Source: an uncultured Chlamydiaceae bacterium (GTDB lineage: Bacteria; Chlamydiota; Chlamydiia; Chlamydiales; Parachlamydiaceae). Taken from it: DNA of 6,384 bases. The position numbers and the translations under genes are program-made. The stretch is from contig CAMFKA010000128.1 of the NCBI GenBank assembly GCA_945957185.1, forward strand, positions 1 to 6,384, given 5' to 3'. Of this stretch, positions 5,474-6,384 are shown piece by piece. A model generated the notes under the pieces. It saw only the letters and a program-made list of their open reading frames with translations, had not been told where the DNA came from and made no database searches. The first letter of the stretch is position 1. Every line of letters begins with the position of its first letter.

Positions 5474-6241
5474 TTGAGAATAGAAACACACAAGACTCAT
5501 GCGATTCTCCCCGGAGAATCGCTTTTTCATTTACTCGACACTTACCTCCCACGTCAAGAGGAGGATTCCATCGTGGTCATCACCTCCAAAATAGTCAGTT
5601 TATGCGAAGGGAGAGTGGTGCCTGGAGATGAAGTCTCTTGTAAGCGACAACTCGTCCGCAATGCTGCCGATGCGTACCTCGATGAGGAAGCCCCTTTTGA
5701 TATCCAACTCACCATTACAAACAACATTTTGATCCCTTCAGCAGGAATCGACGAATCGAATGGGAACGGAAGCTATATTCTTTATCCTGAAGATGTGCAA
5801 GCATCGGCTTTATTGATCTGGAATCATCTTAGAAAGCGTGACGGGCTGAAACGGATTGGAGTCATCATCTCCGACAGCCACTCCACACCGTTACGTCGAG
5901 GCGTCGTCGGCATTGGCTTGGGGTGGTGTGGGTTCAAGCCTCTCTACAGCTATATCGGGAAACCGGATTGTTTTAACACGCCCCTTAAAATGACTAAAGT
6001 GAATGTGTTGGACTCATTGGCCTCTGCCGCCGTGTTTTGCATGGGAGAAGGGAATGAGAGCACCCCTTTGGCTACGGTCCGAGGCGTTCGTAACGTAGAA
6101 TTCGAAGACTCCCCTCCCCTTGCAGAGGATTGTGAGGAGTTTTTAGTTCGCATGGAAAACGATTTGTATGCTCCCTTATTGAAAAATGGCAATTGGGTGT
6201 GGAACAATAGCAAGACAACGCGGAGACGCGGGGACGTATAG
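5474..6241 (+). CDS. folC2: CofE-like gamma-glutamyl ligase, putative folate gamma-glutamate ligase (FolC2 family), 255 aa, TTG start
   Basis: The protein is related to coenzyme F420-0:gamma-glutamyl ligase (CofE, COG1478). In Chlamydiae, which lack canonical FolC, members of this family (C. trachomatis CT611) are known to supply the missing dihydrofolate/folylpolyglutamate synthase step, so attaching glutamate to folate is the likely role. Family blocks are present in order: VVITSKIVSLCEGRVV (34-49), the nucleotide/metal motif AGIDESNG (90-97), LYPEDVQASA (103-112), IGVIISDSHSTPLRRG (128-143) then VGIGLGWCG (145-153), VNVLDSLASAA (176-186), and MGEGNESTPLATVRG (190-204). The CofE-typical D-x-F/G-R-P-x-R segment reads DSHSTPLRRG here. 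The short basic tail (TTRRRGDV) looks unconserved. The start is TTG with AAGGA seven bases upstream. It lies 4 bases after the FMN reductase gene, hence cotranscribed. None of the other folate genes is in this window. Confidence 0.88.
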   Translation: MRIETHKTHAILPGESLFHLLDTYLPRQEEDSIVVITSKIVSLCEGRVVPGDEVSCKRQLVRNAADAYLDEEAPFDIQLTITNNILIPSAGIDESNGNGSYILYPEDVQASALLIWNHLRKRDGLKRIGVIISDSHSTPLRRGVVGIGLGWCGFKPLYSYIGKPDCFNTPLKMTKVNVLDSLASAAVFCMGEGNESTPLATVRGVRNVEFEDSPPLAEDCEEFLVRMENDLYAPLLKNGNWVWNNSKTTRRRGDV

Positions 6242-6260
6242 ACGTCAACCTAAGGATTTA

Positions 6261-6335
6261 TGTCGGCCCTTCAGGCCTCGATATTGTTTTTCCCCTTACC
6301 CAGGTTTCCGTTCGCTGTGCTCACTACAACCTGGG
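6261..6335. repeat. Two-hairpin palindromic element after the folC2 gene (probable dispersed repeat)
   Basis: A short hairpin GGCC (6265-6268) / GGCC (6274-6277) with loop CTTCA is followed by an 8-bp perfect stem CCCAGGTT (6299-6306) / AACCTGGG (6328-6335) around a 21-base loop containing TTCGCTGTGCTCAC. There is no T-run, so it is not a typical terminator. The combination GTCGGCCCTTCAGGC plus CCCAGGTT...CGCT..GCTCAC...CCTGGG resembles intergenic repeats I recall being abundant in Planctomycetes-Verrucomicrobia-Chlamydiae genomes; that likeness is from memory and unverified. No convincing gene is seen in 6242-6384. Confidence 0.55.
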
Positions 6336-6384
6336 CGAGTGTGGCTACTTCTGGTTGAAAAGTGATTTTGAAGCCTCGCGAATG

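Noticed and set aside
5474..6241. Coenzyme F420 biosynthesis (CofE) with an F420- or flavin-dependent partner
   Set aside because: The fold is shared, but Chlamydiae are not known to make F420, no other F420 genes are present, and the chlamydial members of this family act in folate metabolism.
6260..6358. 32-residue plus-strand ORF (MSALQA...) with AAGGA just upstream
   Set aside because: It lies entirely within the probable palindromic repeat, and its peptide is not protein-like enough to support a gene.
6271..6384. Minus-strand open frame of 37 codons entering from the window edge
   Set aside because: A stretch this short can be open by chance, it runs through the same repeat, and there is no recognisable protein ending; it cannot be judged without sequence beyond the edge.

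Overview
The window comes from a member of the phylum Chlamydiae, most likely an environmental or chlamydia-related lineage rather than a Chlamydia species. Two genes show this. The RNA polymerase beta' fragment has the chlamydial type of C-terminal half: an SI3-like insert between the two halves of the trigger loop, and the ending GITKASLSTESFISAASFQD followed by TDYLLGFKENVIMGHIIPGG. The last gene is a CofE-like gamma-glutamyl ligase of the kind that replaces FolC in chlamydial folate synthesis. The first 38 bases are not genomic. They are a Nextera Tn5 transposase adapter (read-2 side, two G's missing, 19-base mosaic end at 20-38), so this is the raw end of an assembly contig and rpoC is cut by the contig edge, not by biology.

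Layout. 39-2022 (+) is the 3' half of rpoC, followed by a clean intrinsic terminator (2038-2068) and then a very long inverted repeat (2073-2164) whose arms are built from 9-base tandem units. 2165-2295 is an AT-rich leader with a good -10 box and Shine-Dalgarno. 2296-2859 (+) is an orphan soluble protein of 187 residues. 2856-3581 (-) is a 241-residue protein with a disordered acidic/proline-rich N-terminus and a Cys-rich bilobed hydrophobic patch, reminiscent of a chlamydial inclusion-membrane (Inc) protein. These two unknown genes converge and their stop codons overlap. 3582-3908 is a divergent intergenic region holding promoter-like sequences on both strands and a second inverted repeat (3699-3851), this one made of GC-rich hexamer units.

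3909-4820 (+) is a stand-alone DUF2156 / phosphatidylglycerol-lysyltransferase-C-type protein with a GNAT-like fold. 4885-5469 (+) is an NADPH-dependent FMN reductase (flavodoxin fold). 4 bases later comes the CofE-like ligase (5474-6241, +), which starts with TTG. The last two are almost certainly cotranscribed, and the DUF2156 gene may belong to the same transcription unit because no terminator lies in the 64-base gap. The tail (6242-6384) has no supported gene. It holds two hairpins that look like a dispersed non-coding palindromic repeat.

Overall this is a housekeeping gene (rpoC), a small lineage-specific block (2296-3581) bracketed by two unusual repeat palindromes, and a short metabolic operon. 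No complete new multi-gene system is evident. The most unusual sequence features are the two palindromes built from short tandem repeats, and the candidate secreted/Inc-like protein next to an orphan partner.
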